Below, in pieces: positions 51,968-61,158 of a stretch of DNA of 64,000 bases. The position numbers and the translations under genes were made by a program. Positions within the stretch are counted from its first letter, which is position 1; the number at the start of each line of letters is the position of its first letter. The notes beneath the pieces are model-generated. The model saw only the letters and a program-made list of their open reading frames with translations, had not been told where the DNA came from and searched no databases. Source of the DNA: Flavobacterium sp. W4I14 (GTDB lineage: Bacteria > Bacteroidota > Bacteroidia > Sphingobacteriales > Sphingobacteriaceae); contig JAUSZU010000001.1 of assembly GCA_030817875.1 (NCBI GenBank), positions 1,550,001-1,614,000 on the forward strand, in the 5' to 3' direction.

Positions 51968-54394
51968 TTATGGCTTATTCTTCAACTTTACAATCAACTT
52001 CAGGTTAAACTGCCTGCCTGTTAAATAATTTGGAATGGCATATTGCACATTATCTACATCCTTCAGCCATAGGTAGGAAACTGTATTGTCGATATTCAAC
52101 ATATTAAAAACTTCAAAGAACATAATAACCGAACTGAAATTTTTGTCTAAAAATTTGGGTTTGTGCAAAGCGGCATCATCAAGGAAATCTTTAGAGAAAC
52201 CGATATCTACGCGCTTGTATGATGGGATAAAAAATTGATCTAGATACCTTGGTGTTTGCGATGGACCAATCGGTAGCCTTGAACCATAAAGGGCGTTTAA
52301 GTGTACTTTATAAGTTGGACTATTTAATAATTTATCCTGGAAAAATATAGAGAAATTCAAACGCTGATCAGTTGGTCTTTTTAGATAGCCAGGATAAATT
52401 GTAGTTCCATTCTGGACATAACTATCTCCGATGATATCTTCATTGGCATGCATAACCGACATTCTGAAATATGAAACCAGGTCTTTAACAAACTCGCCAC
52501 CTATACTAAAATCGGCACCATAAACATAACCGCGCGAGACTTCATTCGCCAGGTATTTAATTCGCAGGTTATCTATTTTATACGGAATTAATCGGTCAGA
52601 ATATTTAAAATAGGCCTCAGAAGTAAACTTTAGCCGCGTTCCAAAAGCATCGAAAGCGTACTCATAACCTAGAGAAGTGTTATAAGAACTCTGTGCCTTT
52701 TGATCGATGTTTAATACTCCGGAAAAATCACGAATGGTCCGATATGATGGTGGCTGCTTATAAACACCGGCAGAAAACCTTAAAATTTTATTGTTTGAAT
52801 TGGGCCTGTAGGCAATTAACATCCTCGGACTGATTAACAACTGTTTGCTCAACGAGCTGTATGTAGCACGTGCGCCCAATTGCAGTTCTGCCGAATTAGA
52901 AAGCGAATAACTATCCTGAATATAAGCACTGTAGTTTTTGATATCAACATTGTTCTGTATGCTGATTACATTTTGCAATGTGATATTTTTTGAGTTGTTA
53001 GGCAAAATGAAGCCGGCAGAATCGGTATAATTATACTCGTTCAGCTGATCGTTGTAATTAGATTTATCGAATTTTACGCCCCAGGAAAAAACATGATTAT
53101 TAAAATTTTGGTCTACTTTTATTTCAGAAGCGAAAATCTGGGTGTTTAAACTATTTCTTCCATAGTTATAATAACTGCCAATACCCCTGTTTTTATTGAT
53201 TACCCCAAAATTTTCACCTGAAAAATTATTATCCACTTCATCAAAAATATAGCTGCCATTAATATCGAAACGCTCTCTCTCAACCGTACTAAAATAACTG
53301 TTAATAAATTTGATGACCAGGTTTGGTTTGGGCGAATAAGTGGCAGTAATGGCGCTTCCCAAAGTTTGGTAATCGTCTATTTCTTGTCCTGTATAATCCA
53401 CATTTAATCTTAATGTAGTGCTCAAGGTTCCGAACTGGGTTTCTCTATTGGTGGGTACCAATTTAAACTGACCGAGGTTAAAGCTTCCCAAAAAACTGAT
53501 ATTGAATTTTGATGAAAAATCATATTGATACAGCAATTGCGCATCGGCAAAATTTGGGCTATAACTTCCATTTTCATCCTGCTTAATCAGTACATTCGAA
53601 TTGTTTTTATAGCGTAAACCAGCCAAAAGGAAGCTGTTTTTGAATATCTTTTTGGTTGTTAACGAAGTATTTAAAAGACTGGTACTAAAAGTGGTTTGAT
53701 TACTATCCGGTTTATCGTATCTAATATCTAAGATTGAAGATAGTTTATCGCCATATTTCGCTTCAAAGCCACCTGCAGAGAATTTTGCTTTACTCACCAG
53801 GTCTGAATTGATAAAACTTAGTCCCTCCTGTTGTCCATTGCGGATCAATACCGGTCGGTTAATTTCTACATCGTTGATGTAAATCAGATTTTCGTCGAAG
53901 TTACCTCCCCTAACGCTATACTGGGCACTTAATTCGTTGTTTGTAGATACACCTGGCAGGGTTTTGAGCATGGTTTCAAAATTGCCAGAAACCAATGGCA
54001 TTGAAGAAACATCGGCAATATTAATAGTAGTGGTATTACTTAACTGGTTCTGTTTATTGGTGATATTAACCTGCTCTAATTCATTGATATTGGCTATTAA
54101 ATTTACCTGTTTGATAATCCGGGCTCCGGAGCGCTCACTAAATTTTACTGTTTGTGGCTGATAGCCCAAAAGCGAATATTTTATACTAAAGGTTTTCGAT
54201 TTTGAATAAATGGTATATACACCAAATTCATCAGTAACAGTTGATTGTGCCTGTCCTAAAACGATTACCGTAACCTGTGCTAAGGGTAACTTTTCATCGC
54301 TATAAACTATTCCTGAAACCCTTACTAAAGGCTGTGCCACAGCAAAACCGCAACCAGCAATTAAAAGGAAAAGGATTAGCCGAAATTTGAGCAT
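51968..54394 (-). CDS. TonB-dependent receptor with N-terminal carboxypeptidase-like domain
   Basis: An 808-residue outer-membrane receptor. The signal peptide (MLKFRLILFLLIAGCGFAVAQ) is followed by a CarboxypepD_reg-type domain (VSGIVYSDEKLPLAQVTVIVLGQAQSTVTDEFGVYTI), a plug (TTTINIADVSSMPLVSGNFETMLKTLPGVSTNNEL) and a large barrel ending FNLKLIVKLKNKP. It is not next to a SusD gene, so it is not a glycan-utilisation pair. The substrate is unknown. The start is put at the second ATG (54394), which begins the signal peptide. Confidence 0.9.
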   Translation of the reverse strand: MLKFRLILFLLIAGCGFAVAQPLVRVSGIVYSDEKLPLAQVTVIVLGQAQSTVTDEFGVYTIYSKSKTFSIKYSLLGYQPQTVKFSERSGARIIKQVNLIANINELEQVNITNKQNQLSNTTTINIADVSSMPLVSGNFETMLKTLPGVSTNNELSAQYSVRGGNFDENLIYINDVEINRPVLIRNGQQEGLSFINSDLVSKAKFSAGGFEAKYGDKLSSILDIRYDKPDSNQTTFSTSLLNTSLTTKKIFKNSFLLAGLRYKNNSNVLIKQDENGSYSPNFADAQLLYQYDFSSKFNISFLGSFNLGQFKLVPTNRETQFGTLSTTLRLNVDYTGQEIDDYQTLGSAITATYSPKPNLVIKFINSYFSTVERERFDINGSYIFDEVDNNFSGENFGVINKNRGIGSYYNYGRNSLNTQIFASEIKVDQNFNNHVFSWGVKFDKSNYNDQLNEYNYTDSAGFILPNNSKNITLQNVISIQNNVDIKNYSAYIQDSYSLSNSAELQLGARATYSSLSKQLLISPRMLIAYRPNSNNKILRFSAGVYKQPPSYRTIRDFSGVLNIDQKAQSSYNTSLGYEYAFDAFGTRLKFTSEAYFKYSDRLIPYKIDNLRIKYLANEVSRGYVYGADFSIGGEFVKDLVSYFRMSVMHANEDIIGDSYVQNGTTIYPGYLKRPTDQRLNFSIFFQDKLLNSPTYKVHLNALYGSRLPIGPSQTPRYLDQFFIPSYKRVDIGFSKDFLDDAALHKPKFLDKNFSSVIMFFEVFNMLNIDNTVSYLWLKDVDNVQYAIPNYLTGRQFNLKLIVKLKNKP

Positions 54395-54479
54395 TTTTAG
54401 TATCAAGACAAAAGTATCAGGTATTAAGACTGTATGCGCCTTATCCTAAAAACAATTTAGCAATAAAACATTTAACAAT

Positions 54480-55151
54480 TTAAATATTTATAGCGCTAGT
54501 TGTTAAGCTTTTCATTTTAGAAATGGTTTCTGTTGGATTATCTGTTGCGAAAATTGCATTTCCGGCCACAAAAGCATTGGCGCCTGCAGATACTAATGTA
54601 GCAATATTTTGCAAACCAACACCACCGTCGATTTCAATTATTAGGTCTTCATTTACTCCTTGAATCAAGGCCTTTAAATCCTTTATTTTCTTGTAGGTAT
54701 TATGGATAAAAGCTTGTCCACCGAAACCGGGATTAACCGACATAATGAGTACCAGATCAAGATCTTCAATTACATCCTGTAATAAGGTTACCGGAGTATG
54801 CGGGTTCAAAGCTACACCAGCCTTACAGCCTGATGTTTTGATTAACTGAATGGTTCTGTGCAGGTGTGTGCACGCTTCGTAATGTACAGTGATTCTATCC
54901 GCCCCTGCTTTAGCGAAATCCTGAACATATTTATCCGGCTCAACAATCATTAAATGTACATCCAAAGGTTTGGTCGCATGTTTTTTTACAGCAGCCATGA
55001 TGGGAAAACCAAAAGAAATATTTGGAACGAAAACACCATCCATCACATCAACGTGGAACCAATCGGCCTCACTGTGGTTAATCATTTCAATATCTCGCTG
55101 TAAATTGCCGAAATCGGCAGAAAGTATGGATGGGGCAATGATGTATTTCAT
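54480..55151 (-). CDS. rpe: Ribulose-phosphate 3-epimerase
   Basis: Rpe interconverts ribulose 5-phosphate and xylulose 5-phosphate. The 223-residue TIM barrel has IAPSILSADFGNLQRDIEMI, WFHVDVMDGVFVPNISFG, LDVHLMI, MSVNPGFGGQAF and IEIDGGVGLQNI. Metal ligands are the His in WFHVD, the Asp pair in VDVMDG, the His in VHLMI and the Asp in EIDGG. Length is typical. It stands downstream of a repeat-bearing gap and upstream of the TonB receptor gene. Confidence 0.97.
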   Translation of the reverse strand: MKYIIAPSILSADFGNLQRDIEMINHSEADWFHVDVMDGVFVPNISFGFPIMAAVKKHATKPLDVHLMIVEPDKYVQDFAKAGADRITVHYEACTHLHRTIQLIKTSGCKAGVALNPHTPVTLLQDVIEDLDLVLIMSVNPGFGGQAFIHNTYKKIKDLKALIQGVNEDLIIEIDGGVGLQNIATLVSAGANAFVAGNAIFATDNPTETISKMKSLTTSAINI

Positions 55152-55165
55152 TTTTTATTGGTTGT

Positions 55166-55236
55166 CGCCATTGCCAGGTACGAAGCAACCTCGCTGAGCA
55201 TTTTTGAAATAGATTGCTTCGTGCCTCACAATGACG
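55166..55236. repeat. Inverted repeat of the CGTCATTG...ACGAAGCAA type
   Basis: The arms at 55166-55188 and 55214-55236 match at about 19 of 23 positions and include TACGAAGCAA/TTGCTTCGTG. The rest of 55237-55343 is AT-rich with nothing evident. Confidence 0.6.
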
Positions 55237-55340
55237 ATTTGTTTATACGATTTACTAAGAATGCAAGTTACAAAAGAAGTACGAAAGTTTTTAAGTTAGA
55301 AATAAATTTAGCATGACGAAAAACGCATTAAGTCGATTTA

Positions 55341-55376
55341 AAATAAAAGGCCCTTTCAGTGTAAAACTGAAAGGGC
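55341..55376 (-). terminator. Terminator after pnp
   Basis: Arms GCCCTTTCAGT (55350-55360) and ACTGAAAGGGC (55366-55376) enclose GTAAA; read on the minus strand, CTTTTATTT follows. Confidence 0.85.
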
Positions 55377-55417
55377 TAATCTTAATATCTAAAAGTCCCC
55401 TCTAGGGGATTTAGCAG

Positions 55418-57553
55418 TTACGCTTGTGGCGCTGCTGGTTTTTCTGGTCTTGGCAATAAAACTTTGCGGGAAAGTTTCATTTTACCTTGTTTATCGATGT
55501 CTAATAATTTAACCTCGATTTTATCACCTTCTTTTAATACACCATCCATGGTTTCTAAACGTTCCCATGAAATTTCAGAGATGTGCAATAAACCGTCTTT
55601 ACCTGGCATCACCTCAACAAATGCACCGAATGGCATAATTGATTTTACTTTACCTTGGTAAACTTCACCGATTTCTGGCTTAGCTACGATATTACGGATA
55701 CGGGTAACCGCTGCATCGATAGCTGCTTTGTTATCTGCAAATACTTCTACAATACCTTTGCCATCAACTTCTTCGATAGAGATTGAAGCACCGGTTTCGC
55801 GTTGCATTTCCTGGATAATTTTACCTCCAGGGCCGATAATTGCACCGATAAATTCTTTATCAATAGTTAAAGAAACAATACGTGGCGCATGTGGTTTATA
55901 ATCTTCGTTAGGTGAGCTAATGGTTTTCTTCATCTCGTTTAAGATGTGTAAACGACCTTCTTTAGCCTGTAACAACGCTTTTGTTAGAACTTCGTAAGAT
56001 AAACCATTGATTTTTAAGTCCATTTGACAAGCAACGATACCGCGTTCAGTACCAGTTACTTTAAAGTCCATATCACCTAAGTGATCTTCATCACCTAAAA
56101 TATCAGAAAGGATTGCATATTTACCGGTTTTCTCATCGGTAATTAAACCCATTGCGATACCTGAAACTGGAGATTTGATTTTAATACCTGCATCCATTAA
56201 TGCTAATGTACCTGCACAAACAGTTGCCATTGATGACGAACCGTTAGATTCTAAGATATCAGAAACGATACGGATGGTATAAGGATTTGCTTCACCTTGA
56301 GGCAATACTTTTTTCAATGAACGTTGTGCTAAAGCGCCGTGACCAATTTCGCGACGGCCAGCGCCTCTGTTAGGTCTAACTTCTCCGGTTGAGAAACCAG
56401 GGAAATTATAGTGCAATAAGAATTTGTTGTAACCATTGAAGAAAGCACCATCAATCATTTGCTCATCGTCTTTACTACCTAAAGTAACTGAAGTTAATGA
56501 TTGTGTTTCGCCACGTGTAAATACTGCCGAACCGTGAGCAGCAGGTAAATAACCAACTTCACTCCAGATAGGACGAATTTCTGTAGTCTTACGGCCATCT
56601 AAACGGATGCCTTCATCTAATAACAGGTTTCTGATGGCATCGTACTGAACATCATGATAATAATGTTTAGCCATTGCTTTAGTTAAATCTGCAGTATCTT
56701 CTGGCATTGCCTCGAAGAATTCGTTAATGATCGCAGTAAAACCTTCTTTACGAACATCTTTATTGCCACCAGCTTTTGCTACAGCGTAAACTTTATCGTA
56801 AGTATCAGCATAAACCTTAGCTTTTAAATCAGCATCATGGTCTTCGTGGCTGTATTCGCGTTTAACGGTTTTGCCAGTAGCTTCAGTTAATTCAACCTGA
56901 ATAGCACATTGAACTTTAATTGCATCGTGTGCAAATTTTAAAGCCTCAACCATTTCGTCTTCCTGAATTTCATCACACTCACCTTCAACCATGCCTATAT
57001 CATTAGCTGAACCAGCTACCATAAACTCTAAAGTTGCACGCTCTAATTGGCTAGCTAATGGATTAATTACCAATTTACCATCAATTTTCGCCACACGTAC
57101 TTCTGAAATTGGACCGTTGAAAGGAATATCAGATACTGATAATGCAGCTGATGCTGCTAAACCTGCCAAACAATCAGGCATAATATCTTTATCTGCAGAA
57201 ATTAAAGAAATCATCACCTGTGTATCAGAGTGATAATCACTTGGGAACATTGGGCGTAAAGCTCTATCCACTAAACGAGAGATTAATACCTCGTAATCAG
57301 ATAATCTTGCCTCACGACGTAAAAAGCCTCCTGGAATACGACCTGTAGCCGCGTATTTTTCCTGATAATCAACCGATAATGGTAAAAAATCAGTACCTGG
57401 CTTAGCACCAACAGTAGATACTACAGTTGCTAACAACATCGTATCGCCCATTTTTACCACAACCGAACCATCAGCCTGTTTAGCCAATTTACCAGTTTCG
57501 ATTTCTACAATTCTGCCATCGCCCAAATCGAACGATTTTTTTATTACATTCAT
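55418..57553 (-). CDS. pnp: Polynucleotide phosphorylase
   Basis: PNPase degrades RNA from the 3' end with phosphate and takes part in mRNA turnover. The 711-residue protein has two RNase PH domains ([23 protein letters not shown] ... and [35 protein letters not shown]), a KH domain ([27 protein letters not shown]) and an S1 domain ([33 protein letters not shown]). It lies downstream of rpsO, the usual neighbour, with a hairpin in the 176-base gap, a layout known in E. coli for control by RNase III and PNPase. Confidence 0.97.
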   Translation of the reverse strand: MNVIKKSFDLGDGRIVEIETGKLAKQADGSVVVKMGDTMLLATVVSTVGAKPGTDFLPLSVDYQEKYAATGRIPGGFLRREARLSDYEVLISRLVDRALRPMFPSDYHSDTQVMISLISADKDIMPDCLAGLAASAALSVSDIPFNGPISEVRVAKIDGKLVINPLASQLERATLEFMVAGSANDIGMVEGECDEIQEDEMVEALKFAHDAIKVQCAIQVELTEATGKTVKREYSHEDHDADLKAKVYADTYDKVYAVAKAGGNKDVRKEGFTAIINEFFEAMPEDTADLTKAMAKHYYHDVQYDAIRNLLLDEGIRLDGRKTTEIRPIWSEVGYLPAAHGSAVFTRGETQSLTSVTLGSKDDEQMIDGAFFNGYNKFLLHYNFPGFSTGEVRPNRGAGRREIGHGALAQRSLKKVLPQGEANPYTIRIVSDILESNGSSSMATVCAGTLALMDAGIKIKSPVSGIAMGLITDEKTGKYAILSDILGDEDHLGDMDFKVTGTERGIVACQMDLKINGLSYEVLTKALLQAKEGRLHILNEMKKTISSPNEDYKPHAPRIVSLTIDKEFIGAIIGPGGKIIQEMQRETGASISIEEVDGKGIVEVFADNKAAIDAAVTRIRNIVAKPEIGEVYQGKVKSIMPFGAFVEVMPGKDGLLHISEISWERLETMDGVLKEGDKIEVKLLDIDKQGKMKLSRKVLLPRPEKPAAPQA

Positions 57554-57685
57554 TTAAATAGAATTATGGTGTGTTTTCCTCTTTCTACACACCGTTGTTT
57601 ATATATGTATTTGTTTTTGCAAACGAAGATAGGATTAAAAAAGCCTATCTATAATAAAACCCGTTAAAAAATTAACAGGGAATTA

Positions 57686-57713
57686 AAAAGCCATTCCCTA
57701 AAGAATGGCTTTT
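57686..57713 (-). terminator. Hairpin between rpsO and pnp
   Basis: Arms AAAAGCCATTC (57686-57696) and GAATGGCTTTT (57703-57713) enclose CCTAAA. Read on the minus strand it follows rpsO and ends with TTTTAATT. It may terminate, attenuate or stabilise the rpsO transcript. Confidence 0.75.
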
Positions 57714-57729
57714 ATTGATAAACTTGCGC

Positions 57730-58014
57730 TTATTTTTGTTTGATGATATCACGAAGCGATAAAGCTTTGATGATAGCACGATAGCGCTCAATATCTTTTT
57801 TGTATAGGTAAGCCAAAATACCGCGGCGTTTACCTACCAATTTTTGAAGTGACAACTGAGTAGAGAAATCTTTACGATTTTTCTTTAAGTGTTCTGTTAA
57901 GTGCGCAATACGGTATGTAAATAACGCTACTTGACCTTCTGCAGAACCCGTGTTGGTTTCTACTTTGCCGTGTTCTTTAAAGATTACAGCTTTTTTCTCT
58001 GGACTTAAATACAT
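57730..58014 (-). CDS. rpsO: 30S ribosomal protein S15
   Basis: A 94-residue S15: AVIFKEHGKVETNTGSAEGQVALFTYRIAHLTEHLKKNRKDFSTQLSLQKLVGKRRGILAYL. S15 binds the central domain of 16S rRNA early in 30S assembly and, in some bacteria, represses its own translation. Length is close to the usual 89. A promoter box TATCTTTG lies 45 bases upstream. Confidence 0.97.
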   Translation of the reverse strand: MYLSPEKKAVIFKEHGKVETNTGSAEGQVALFTYRIAHLTEHLKKNRKDFSTQLSLQKLVGKRRGILAYLYKKDIERYRAIIKALSLRDIIKQK

Positions 58015-58058
58015 TCTTGAATAATATTAAAGCAATAAAAAATTAATTAATTGTGGCG

Positions 58059-58066
58059 CAAAGATA
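58059..58066 (-). promoter_or_regulatory. -7 promoter box for rpsO
   Basis: The minus strand reads TATCTTTG, a TAnnTTTG match, with TTG about 20 bases further upstream. Confidence 0.55.
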
Positions 58067-58132
58067 AAGTTATTTTTGCTTAAAAGCAAGAGGTGTTTTT
58101 TTATTAACTTGAATCAGATAACTCTATAGAAA

Positions 58133-58222
58133 AGTCGTCATCTCGACTGAAGCGTAGCGAAATGGAGAGATCTATCTTGACAGATTTCTCGACTGCGTTG
58201 CACTCCGCTCGAAATGACGACT
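58133..58222. repeat. Large inverted repeat GTCGTCATCTCGACTG...CGAAATGACGAC
   Basis: The outer arms GTCGTCATCTCGA and TCGAAATGACGAC are complements except at one position, and inner words (GAGAGATCTATC, GATTTCTCGACTG) add imperfect pairing. It is the longest member of the intergenic family. The rest of the 356-base gap is AT-rich. Confidence 0.75.
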
Positions 58223-58370
58223 TGAGCCTTATAATCTCTGATATTTAATGCTTTTGACTAAAAAACTAATCTCACTATATGACGATCGCACCAGGAAAGA
58301 TTAAAAATTAAATTATCAGAATAAAGATTAAAAGATTAACCGTTACTTCTTTATCAAAAGACTAAAGCAA

Positions 58371-58574
58371 TTATATGGCTGGCTTACGGATTACAAGCCC
58401 TTTGCCTTGTGGAAATTTTAATGGTTTGCCGCCGTTCATGGTAACCGAAATGTAGTTAAGTTGCAAAACACCGAAGAAGCGTTGCTCAGGGGTACGGCTC
58501 AAATAAATACCATCACGCTCTTCAACAATTGCTTCGTACGGAACTGTAATATCATATAAAGTGAGCTTTCCCAT
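58371..58574 (-). CDS. Small protein of unknown function (67 residues)
   Basis: The 67-residue product (MGKLTLYDITVPYEAIVEER ... LSRTPEQRFFGVLQLNYISVTM ... GKPLKFPQGKGLVIRKPAI) is soluble, mixed alpha/beta in look, with no membrane segment. Clear non-random composition, normal codons and an isolated position divergent from the thioesterase gene support a real gene. I do not recognise the family. It shares its promoter region, which holds a perfect 16-base palindrome, with the thioesterase. Confidence 0.55.
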   Translation of the reverse strand: MGKLTLYDITVPYEAIVEERDGIYLSRTPEQRFFGVLQLNYISVTMNGGKPLKFPQGKGLVIRKPAI

Positions 58575-58621
58575 TTCATATCAAAATACGAAAAATAGAT
58601 GATATATCTTTACATCAAGAC

Positions 58622-58637
58622 ATCTTTATATAAAGAT
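58622..58637. promoter_or_regulatory. Perfect 16-bp palindrome in divergent promoter region
   Basis: ATCTTTATATAAAGAT reads the same on both strands. It lies between the divergent 67-residue gene and the thioesterase gene, just before a TACTTTTG box, and could be an operator. Confidence 0.4.
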
Positions 58638-58647
58638 ATCAAAAGCT

Positions 58648-58655
58648 TACTTTTG
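58648..58655 (+). promoter_or_regulatory. -7 promoter box for the thioesterase gene
   Basis: TACTTTTG, a TAnnTTTG match. It lies downstream of the first in-frame ATG (58599), so translation most likely starts later, at TTG 58677. Confidence 0.5.
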
Positions 58656-58676
58656 CAAAAAAAAAACATTTTACCC

Positions 58677-59096
58677 TTGGAAAAGAATCAATACAGCATT
58701 TTCGAAAGTGAATTACGTGTCCGCCCGGATGATATCGATATGTTTAACCATGTGCATAATAGTAAATACCTTGATTATGTACTGGCAGCACGTTATGAGC
58801 AAATGGAAAAATTCTACGGAATGCCTTGGGAACATTTTACCAAACAGGGTCTGGGTTGGGTTGTAAGCCATGTTGACATTAATTTTAAACGCCCATTGTT
58901 GATGAATGACTTAATGCTGATCAGGACCGGTATTTTAACGATGAACGATAAAGGTTGTTCGGTTCAATTCGAAATCATTAATCAAAAAACTGGCAAAGTG
59001 GCTTCAGATGGCATTTTTGATTATGTATTGATTGATTTAACTACTGGCCGTGGAACAAAGGTTTCGGAAGAAATGATTAAAGCCTACAGTATATAG
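58677..59096 (+). CDS. Acyl-CoA thioesterase, 4HBT/hot-dog fold
   Basis: A 139-residue hot-dog thioesterase: FESELRVRPDDIDMFNHVHNSKYLDYVLAARYEQM, with the D-x-x-x-H-V/N-N active-site pattern (DMFNHVHNSKYL), and HVDINFKRPLL. It probably hydrolyses acyl-CoA or 4-hydroxybenzoyl-CoA-type thioesters. An ATG at 58599 is in frame, but a promoter box (58648) lies after it and the extra residues look random, so TTG 58677 is preferred. The family alignment starts at the YSIFESELRV stretch. Confidence 0.85.
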   Translation: MEKNQYSIFESELRVRPDDIDMFNHVHNSKYLDYVLAARYEQMEKFYGMPWEHFTKQGLGWVVSHVDINFKRPLLMNDLMLIRTGILTMNDKGCSVQFEIINQKTGKVASDGIFDYVLIDLTTGRGTKVSEEMIKAYSI

Positions 59097-59178
59097 AGAT
59101 GATTACACCGATTTAAGGGATTATAGATCCCCAAGTTCCGTGTCTCCGTGATAAAAAAGTCGTAAATCCAACCTGGAT

Positions 59179-59197
59179 GGTCTGTGAGGCACAGACC
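59179..59197. repeat. GGTCTGTG hairpin, third copy
   Basis: GGTCTGTG (59179-59186) and CACAGACC (59190-59197) enclose AGG. It matches the two hairpins at 31031-31098. It lies after the thioesterase gene. Confidence 0.7.
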
Positions 59198-59247
59198 TTC
59201 GATTAATAATAAAAATTAATCATTTCAATAAAAATTAGTCATCTAAA

Positions 59248-59277
59248 TTTGACAATACGAAATTTTATCTATCTTTG
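59248..59277 (+). promoter_or_regulatory. Promoter for leader peptide and MATE gene
   Basis: TTTG (59248-59251), an 18-base spacer, and TATCTTTG (59270-59277). The predicted start is near 59284, about 16 bases before the leader ATG. Confidence 0.6.
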
Positions 59278-59299
59278 TTGCATCAAAAAGACCAGAGCC

Positions 59300-59332
59300 A
59301 TGATAGTATCTGCAATCCGTTTGAGGTTCTAA
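59300..59332 (+). CDS. Candidate regulatory leader peptide with RLR stall motif
   Basis: A 10-codon frame, MIVSAIRLRF then TAA, starts about 16 bases after the predicted transcript start and 91 bases before the MATE gene. Arg-Leu-Arg matches the +x+ motif of macrolide-dependent arrest peptides such as ErmD leader (MTHSMRLR). Downstream, GAGG (59339-59342) and the leader's own GAGG (59323-59326) could compete for CCTC (59347-59350), and TACGC/GCGTA forms a hairpin near 59370-59390. Translation of the ORF and drug control are inference. Confidence 0.5.
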   Translation: MIVSAIRLRF

Positions 59333-59423
59333 ATAACCGAGGATTCCCTCCATTACAATTTTTAGATATGTACGCTTAAAGGCGTATCATTGGTTTATAC
59401 ATTACACTTTACTTTATTATTAT

Positions 59424-60848
59424 ATGTCACAGTCAACAAAGACGCAGGGTAAACTTTCGTCTTTTTTCGATATCCTCGTCCAATCTTTAAAAGGTCACGA
59501 GGTTGATTTAACTTCAATTAGTATTAAACGCGCAATTATTTTATTAGCCATTCCGATGATGCTCGAAATGGCTATGGAGTCAGTTTTTGCCTTAGTCGAT
59601 CTATATTTTGTCGGCCACTTAGAAAATAGTAGCCATGCTATACAAACCGTAGGTTTAACGGAATCCGTGTTAACCATTATTTACTCATTAGCCATTGGGT
59701 TAAGCATGGCTGCAACCGCAGTAGTGGCACGGAGAATTGGCGAGAAAAATCCAGAGGCGGCATCAAAAGCTGGTATGCAGACGATTGTAATCGCGGTTTT
59801 CGTTAATATTATAATCAGTATCCTGGGCTTAATTTACGCAAGAGATATTCTATTGCTCATGGGTGCTTCAGCTGAAACAGCTGATCAAGGTGTTCCATTT
59901 GTTCGGATTATGATGGGTGGAAGTATCATTATTGTACTCTTATTCTTAATCAATGGGATTTTTCGTGGTGCAGGTAATGCGGCCATCGCAATGCGGAGTT
60001 TGTGGATTGCTAATATTGCAAACATCATCCTCTGCCCTATTTTTATTAATGGTTTTGGGCCAGTACCGGCATTTGGTTTAACAGGTGCTGCAATTGCCAC
60101 CACCATCGGTCGTGGTTTGGGCGTTACTTATCAGGTTTACAATTTGTTTAGTGGTAAAAATATATTAAAAATACGCATTAGTCACTTCTTGCCTGATTTT
60201 GCCCAGATTAAAGCGATCGTTAAGATTGCCGCTCCAGCTATTTTCCAGTTCGTAATTGCGAGCTGTAGCTGGGTGTTTTTGGCAGAGCTTGTTGCCACTA
60301 CCGGAGGTGATACAGGATCAGCAGGTTATCAGACAGCACTACGACTCATGATGTTTTTTATGTTGCCAGCCTGGGGATTAAGCAACGCGGCTGCTACTTT
60401 GGTTGGCCAGAATTTGGGCGCAGGTCATATAGATCGCGCTGAAAAATCGGTATTCCAAACCTTGAAATACATTATTATTTTTATGGCAGTTGTAAGTGTA
60501 CTGTTCTTAACCTGTGGGCATTTGTTCGCGGCATTTTTTACATCAGATAAAAATGTGATTGCCGTTGCAAGCAAAGCTTTAAAAATTTTAAGCATTGGTT
60601 TTGTGATTTATGGAGCTGCAATGGTATTCAGTAGTGCATTTAATGGCGCTGGCGATACCTGGACACCTACCAAAATTAATGTTTTTGCCTTTTGGTTGTT
60701 CCAGATTCCTTTGGCTTACTTTTTGGCCAATTTTTTAGAAATGGGCCCAACAGGTGTTTTTATTGCCATCCCAACAGCTGAAGCAGGTATTGCGATAGCT
60801 GCTTATATCTTGTTTAAAAAAGGCAAATGGAAAAAAACAATGGTTTAA
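59424..60848 (+). CDS. MATE family multidrug efflux transporter
   Basis: A 474-residue, 12-helix transporter that exports drugs or metabolites in exchange for Na+ or H+. Seen: IPMMLEMAMESVFALVDLYFVGHL, GAGNAAIAMRSLWIANIANIILCPIFI, FGLTGAAIATTIGR, and the second-half LGAGHIDRAEKSVFQT and FNGAGDTWTPTKI repeats. The N-terminus has about 30 hydrophilic residues before the first helix. A putative leader peptide and hairpins lie in the 5' region, hinting at drug-inducible expression. It ends before a strong hairpin. Confidence 0.95.
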   Translation: MSQSTKTQGKLSSFFDILVQSLKGHEVDLTSISIKRAIILLAIPMMLEMAMESVFALVDLYFVGHLENSSHAIQTVGLTESVLTIIYSLAIGLSMAATAVVARRIGEKNPEAASKAGMQTIVIAVFVNIIISILGLIYARDILLLMGASAETADQGVPFVRIMMGGSIIIVLLFLINGIFRGAGNAAIAMRSLWIANIANIILCPIFINGFGPVPAFGLTGAAIATTIGRGLGVTYQVYNLFSGKNILKIRISHFLPDFAQIKAIVKIAAPAIFQFVIASCSWVFLAELVATTGGDTGSAGYQTALRLMMFFMLPAWGLSNAAATLVGQNLGAGHIDRAEKSVFQTLKYIIIFMAVVSVLFLTCGHLFAAFFTSDKNVIAVASKALKILSIGFVIYGAAMVFSSAFNGAGDTWTPTKINVFAFWLFQIPLAYFLANFLEMGPTGVFIAIPTAEAGIAIAAYILFKKGKWKKTMV

Positions 60849-60874
60849 GTTAACCTCTAAGAGAATTTAACCAC

Positions 60875-60922
60875 AGATGCACACAGATAAACATAGGTAA
60901 CATATCTGTGTGCGTCTCTTTT
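60875..60922 (+). terminator. Terminator-like inverted repeat after the MATE gene
   Basis: AGATGCACACAGATA (60875-60889) and TATCTGTGTGCGTCT (60903-60917) pair with one mismatch or G-T pair, then CTTTT. It belongs to the AACCACAGATA repeat type also found near 10013. Beyond it, to 61143, I see only a CCGATAGCTATCTG word and AT-rich DNA. Confidence 0.7.
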
Positions 60923-61143
60923 ATGTTTGATTCGATTTTTATAATCTGTACTAATAAATTTTCAAAAGCAAACTATCTCTGATAAAATAAACCTAATCCG
61001 ATAGCTATCTGATGGAACGTGCAGGAATGCAACGGAGTAAGGTGGAAAGCATGTCTGTAGCAACAGAAAAGTCACTGTATCTGCTTTTCAAATCAATTGC
61101 TTAGAGTAGATATTTTCTAGATTAAAAATTACCTTAAAAAGCA

Positions 61144-61151
61144 TATCTTTG
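61144..61151 (+). promoter_or_regulatory. lepA promoter -7 box, seven bases before the start codon
   Basis: TATCTTTG, an exact TAnnTTTG match, 7 bases before the ATG at 61159. The predicted transcript would start within a base or two of the ATG, giving a leaderless mRNA. Confidence 0.55.
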
Positions 61152-61158
61152 CGCAAAG

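Noticed and set aside
51833..52024. 63-codon plus-strand frame between serC and the TonB receptor
   Set aside because: It runs into the reverse of the receptor's 3' end and looks like AT-rich chance coding.
51968..54394. SusC/SusD polysaccharide utilisation locus
   Set aside because: There is no SusD-like gene beside the receptor, and rpe and serC flank it.
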